Positions 61,161 to 64,000 of a DNA stretch of 64,000 nt are shown in pieces. Below the pieces are notes generated by a model. That model did not search any database, had not been told where the DNA came from, and was given only the letters and a program-made list of their open reading frames with translations. This DNA is from Pseudomonas sp. B20(2017). GTDB lineage: Bacteria > Pseudomonadota > Gammaproteobacteria > Pseudomonadales > Pseudomonadaceae. Position 1 is the stretch's first letter; each line of letters opens with the position of its first letter. The stretch is from assembly GCF_002113125.1 (NCBI RefSeq), contig NZ_NEJP01000020.1, forward strand, positions 50,459-114,458, written 5' to 3'. Position numbers and translations under genes: made by a program.

Positions 61161-62018
61161 ATGAGCGAACGTCCCGAAGAGCCGAACCAGGCTTCCGACG
61201 CCGAAAGCCTGCTGCCCATCGATGAGCACATCGAAGAAGGGCATGACGCAGAAGGCCGTAAAGTCCGGCATCGTGGTATCTATCTTCTGCCGAACCTGTT
61301 CACCACTGCGAACCTGTTCGCAGGGTTCTATTCCATCATCAACTCGATGAGTGCCCAGGCTGCGTTGAGCGCCGGAGACGCGGCGAATGCGAGCAAGTAC
61401 TTCGCCTTCGCCGCTATCGCGATTTTTGTCGCCATGGTGCTCGACGGCCTTGATGGTCGTGTAGCGCGCATGACCAATACCCAAAGTGCGTTCGGCGCCG
61501 AGTACGACTCGCTGTCGGACATGGTTGCCTTTGGTGTGGCACCGGCGCTTCTGGCTTTCGGCTGGGCGTTGGGTGACATGGGCAAGGTCGGATGGATGGT
61601 TGCCTTCATCTATGTGGCGGGTGCCGCATTGCGTCTGGCGCGCTTCAACACTCAGGTGGGGACTGCCGACAAGCGCTACTTCATTGGTCTTGCCAGCCCG
61701 GCTGCTGCCGGTGTAGTTGCGGGGATTGTCTGGGCGTTCAGCGATTACGGGATCCAGGGGTCGAAGATGTCGTTCCTGGTTGCGCTGATGGTAGCGGCCG
61801 CCGGGATGCTGATGGTCAGCAACATCAAGTACAACAGCTTCAAGGAACTGGATCTGAAGGGGCGCGTACCTTTCGTGGCGATTCTCGCGGTGGTGCTGGT
61901 CTTTGCTGTGGTGTTCAGCGATCCGCCTCGCATTCTGCTGCTGGTGTTCCTCGCCTATGCCGCGTCGGGCCCGGTGCAGTATCTGTTGCATCTTCGTCGT
62001 CACAAACACGCCGAGTGA
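61161..62018 (+). CDS. pssA: CDP-diacylglycerol-serine O-phosphatidyltransferase
   Basis: 285 residues from the ATG at 61161, chosen because AAGG lies 8 bases upstream; the ATG at 61155 is too close to it. The CDP-alcohol phosphotransferase motif is seen as DGLDGRVARM ... GAEYDSLSD, with about eight transmembrane helices. Makes phosphatidylserine in the inner membrane. Confidence 0.95.
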   Translation: MSERPEEPNQASDAESLLPIDEHIEEGHDAEGRKVRHRGIYLLPNLFTTANLFAGFYSIINSMSAQAALSAGDAANASKYFAFAAIAIFVAMVLDGLDGRVARMTNTQSAFGAEYDSLSDMVAFGVAPALLAFGWALGDMGKVGWMVAFIYVAGAALRLARFNTQVGTADKRYFIGLASPAAAGVVAGIVWAFSDYGIQGSKMSFLVALMVAAAGMLMVSNIKYNSFKELDLKGRVPFVAILAVVLVFAVVFSDPPRILLLVFLAYAASGPVQYLLHLRRHKHAE

Positions 62019-62080
62019 TGTAATTTCCCTCATACTCCGCAGTCTATGGTGCATCTGTCCTCCATAACTGCGGAGTTGCC

Positions 62081-63094
62081 ATGCTGATCAAAGTCCCCAA
62101 AGCGTCCGACTGCCATGAGTCGGACGTCACGCCTGAATCCATTTATCTCTCTCGCCGACAATTGCTCGGAGCGACCGCGGCCGGTTTGGCCATGAGCAGT
62201 CTGCCGCGCTGGGCCAGTGCCGAAGAGGCTGCCCGATATGCCGATGTCGAAGCCGGGAAGGCGCCCGCCTGGTTCGCCGAGAAGCTGCCCTCTGTCAAAT
62301 GGGGCGCGGTAAACGTCAAGGATGAGGCGATCACACCTTTCAAAGACGCGACCCATTACAACAACTTCTATGAGTTCGGCACCGACAAGGGGGACCCGGC
62401 GGCCAATGCTGGTTCGTTGAAAACCGAACCGTGGAGTGTCGTTGTGGACGGGGAGGTGGGTAAGCCGGGGCGTTATGCTCTGGAAGACTTTATGAAACCG
62501 TACCAGTTGGAGGAGCGCATCTATCGACTTCGTTGTGTCGAGGCGTGGTCGATGGTAATTCCCTGGATCGGTTTTCCCATCTCGGCACTGTTGAAGCAGG
62601 TAGAACCTACTTCCAGTGCCAAATACATTCGCTTCGAAACCTTGCAGGATCCGAAGAGCATGCCTGGACAGCGTTCGGGATTTGCCCTGATCGACTGGCC
62701 CTATGTAGAAGGCTTGCGTCTGGATGAGGCGATGAATCCCTTGGCGATTCTGGCGGTGGGTATGTATGGCCGCGAGTTGCCAAACCAGAACGGTGCGCCG
62801 TTGCGTCTGGTCGTGCCATGGAAGTACGGATTCAAGAGCGTCAAATCCATCGTGCGGATAAGTCTGGTCAGCGAGCAGCCGAAGACAACCTGGCAGAGCA
62901 TTGCGTCTGATGAGTATGGGTTCTATGCGAATGTGAACCCTACGGTCGACCATCCACGCTGGACTCAAGCGCGGGAGCGGCGACTGCCTAACAGTCTGTT
63001 CAAGCCGAATGTGCGTGATACGCAGATGTTCAACGGCTACTCGGATGAGGTCGCTTCTTTATATACAGGGCTCGATCTGCGGAAGAACTACTGA
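62081..63094 (+). CDS. msrP: MsrP, periplasmic methionine sulfoxide reductase (molybdoenzyme)
   Basis: 337 residues. Twin-arginine signal (SRRQLLGATAAGLAMSSLP), then the sulfite-oxidase-like fold with the molybdenum-binding Cys in YRLRCVEAWSMVIPW. Repairs oxidised methionine in periplasmic proteins with electrons from MsrQ. The stop overlaps the msrQ start (TGATG). Confidence 0.96.
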   Translation: MLIKVPKASDCHESDVTPESIYLSRRQLLGATAAGLAMSSLPRWASAEEAARYADVEAGKAPAWFAEKLPSVKWGAVNVKDEAITPFKDATHYNNFYEFGTDKGDPAANAGSLKTEPWSVVVDGEVGKPGRYALEDFMKPYQLEERIYRLRCVEAWSMVIPWIGFPISALLKQVEPTSSAKYIRFETLQDPKSMPGQRSGFALIDWPYVEGLRLDEAMNPLAILAVGMYGRELPNQNGAPLRLVVPWKYGFKSVKSIVRISLVSEQPKTTWQSIASDEYGFYANVNPTVDHPRWTQARERRLPNSLFKPNVRDTQMFNGYSDEVASLYTGLDLRKNY

Positions 63095-63717
63095 TGCGAT
63101 ATCCGATCTGGCGCGTAGGTGTTTTCCTGGCTGCGGCGATCTGGCCGCTGTTCTGGTTCTATCAAGCCTTTGCGGATCTGCTCGGGCCAGATCCGGGGAA
63201 AGTCCTGGTTGATCGACTGGGCCTCGGGACATTGGTGTTGCTGTTGATCACCTTGAGTATGACGCCGTTGCAGAAACTTACGGGGTGGGCCGGGTGGATT
63301 GCCGTGCGCCGTCAGTTGGGGCTCTGGTGTTTTGCCTATGTGGTTCTGCATCTTTGCAGCTATATGGCGTTCATTCTCGGTTTCGACTGGTCGCAACTGG
63401 GTGTCGAGCTGCGCAAGCGTCCCTACATCATTGTGGGGGCGCTGGGTTTTCTGGGGTTGTTGGCATTGGCGATTACCTCCAACCGATACAGTCAGCGCCG
63501 TTTAGGTGCCCGCTGGAAGAAATTGCACCGGCTGGTGTATGTGATTCTCGGGTTGGGATTGCTGCATATGTTGTGGATTGTGCGTGCTGATCTTAAGGAG
63601 TGGGCAATCTATGCCTTTATAGGTGTTTTCCTTTTGGCGCTGCGTATTCCTCCATTGACCCGCCGGATCCCGCGTTTGATGGGTAAAAAGCAGGTTTTTC
63701 AGGAAAAGCGAAATTAA
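63094..63717 (+). CDS. msrQ: MsrQ, haem-binding membrane subunit
   Basis: 207 residues with six transmembrane helices of the ferric-reductase-like family; haem-binding His in YVVLHLCSYMAF and KKLHRLVYVILGLGLLHML. Passes electrons from the quinone pool to MsrP. Confidence 0.95.
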   Translation: MRYPIWRVGVFLAAAIWPLFWFYQAFADLLGPDPGKVLVDRLGLGTLVLLLITLSMTPLQKLTGWAGWIAVRRQLGLWCFAYVVLHLCSYMAFILGFDWSQLGVELRKRPYIIVGALGFLGLLALAITSNRYSQRRLGARWKKLHRLVYVILGLGLLHMLWIVRADLKEWAIYAFIGVFLLALRIPPLTRRIPRLMGKKQVFQEKRN

Positions 63718-63721
63718 GGGG

Positions 63722-63749
63722 TTGACGGCAGATTCTGAGTCTCTATAAT
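63722..63749 (+). promoter_or_regulatory. rRNA operon promoter P1
   Basis: TTGACG (63722-63727), 16 bases, TATAAT (63744-63749), then TCGCCCC. Immediately downstream of msrQ. Confidence 0.8.
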
Positions 63750-63924
63750 TCGCCCCACTTCCGGCGCAGCCGAAACGGAAAACTCCTTGAGATTCAATGA
63801 GTTAAGTAGGTTTCGAAGGTGGGTCGCTTCAGTTCATCGAAGCCTGGAAGGGGTTGGAAATGCCGGTTTTTCTGGCGCTTTCAACGGTTCGATCTTCTCG
63901 GTCGAAAGCGGAGAAAAAGAGGTG

Positions 63925-63952
63925 TTGACAGCAGCGTGTAACGCTGTAGAAT
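63925..63952 (+). promoter_or_regulatory. rRNA operon promoter P2
   Basis: TTGACA (63925-63930), 16 bases, TAGAAT (63947-63952), then the GC-rich discriminator TCGCCTCCCGC expected for ppGpp/DksA control. Same layout as the tRNA promoter at 10702. Confidence 0.85.
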
Positions 63953-64000
63953 TCGCCTCCCGCTAACGAGAGATCGGAAGCGCAAGTGGTTGAAGTTGTT
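63953..64000 (+). other. Leader of an rRNA operon (16S gene lies beyond the window)
   Basis: After promoter P2 the sequence GAAGCGCAAGTGGTTGAAGT is the start of the Pseudomonas rrn leader as I remember it. No mature 16S sequence is reached. Confidence 0.75.

Noticed and set aside
59955..62054. 699-residue minus-strand frame over ilvC and pssA
   Set aside because: It spans two complete genes and the ilvC terminator, so it cannot be real.

Overview
The window is about 64 kb of high-GC chromosome from a fluorescent Pseudomonas (P. fluorescens group). The evidence is gene content and order that, as I remember P. aeruginosa PAO1, match two of its blocks joined together: pilA-pilBCD-coaE-yacG ... 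ndh ... clpB-pgeF-rluD-bamD-pilSR-thiO-(pilE), and rrn-msrQP-pssA-ilvCHI ... mrcB ... cbpA-prrF-phuWVUT ... sfsA ... dksA-gluQRS-cbrXAB-crcZ-pcnB-folK-panBC-pgi-acs. Pseudomonas-type REP doublets also lie in several intergenic gaps. Nearly all of the window looks like core genome. I see no prophage, insertion sequence, CRISPR array or genomic island.

Layout. 1-6 kb: end of the minor-pilin cluster (pilE), thiO, the PilS/PilR two-component system and bamD. 6-11.3 kb: rluD, pgeF, clpB with a heat-shock promoter, then a four-tRNA cluster (Asn, Pro, Lys, Pro). 11.4-18.9 kb: a chemoreceptor, a small secreted EF-hand protein carrying an EGKCGEGKCG motif, ndh, and small conserved genes. 18.1-23.4 kb: yacG-coaE-pilDCB divergent from pilA, whose promoter is of the sigma-54 type expected for PilR. 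23.4-32.5 kb: a BON-domain protein with its own sigma-54-like promoter, a giant DUF748 protein, an RlmI-like methyltransferase, acs and pgi. 32.8-43.6 kb: panC, panB, folK, pcnB, the sRNA CrcZ, cbrB, cbrA, the tiny cbrX, gluQRS and dksA, all on the minus strand. 43.9-51.7 kb: an aminotransferase, sfsA, a Rieske protein, the haem uptake genes phuTUVW with a Fur-like site, one copy of the iron-responsive sRNA PrrF, cbpA and small genes. 51.8-64 kb: an APH/AAA fusion, mrcB, a TPR lipoprotein, ilvIHC, pssA, msrPQ, and the tandem promoters and first leader bases of an rRNA operon that begins at the right edge.

How the parts connect. Two post-transcriptional regulators are encoded here. CrcZ sequesters Hfq/Crc and is driven by CbrB at a sigma-54 promoter; acs, in the same window, carries a Crc/Hfq-type A-rich motif directly before its ribosome-binding site. 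PrrF is a Fur-repressed iron-sparing sRNA lying beside haem-uptake genes. Type IV pilus assembly (pilBCD, pilA, pilE) and its PilSR control are split over the first 23 kb.

The most interesting observations are: the EGKCGEGKCG EF-hand protein without its usual modification enzymes; a new candidate sigma-54/enhancer arrangement in front of the BON gene; a five-half-site array overlapping the cbrB terminator upstream of crcZ; a single prrF with phuR and phuS missing; panD missing from between panC and pgi; and a duplicated tRNA-Pro gene with a compensated T-stem base pair. No wholly new multi-gene system stands out.
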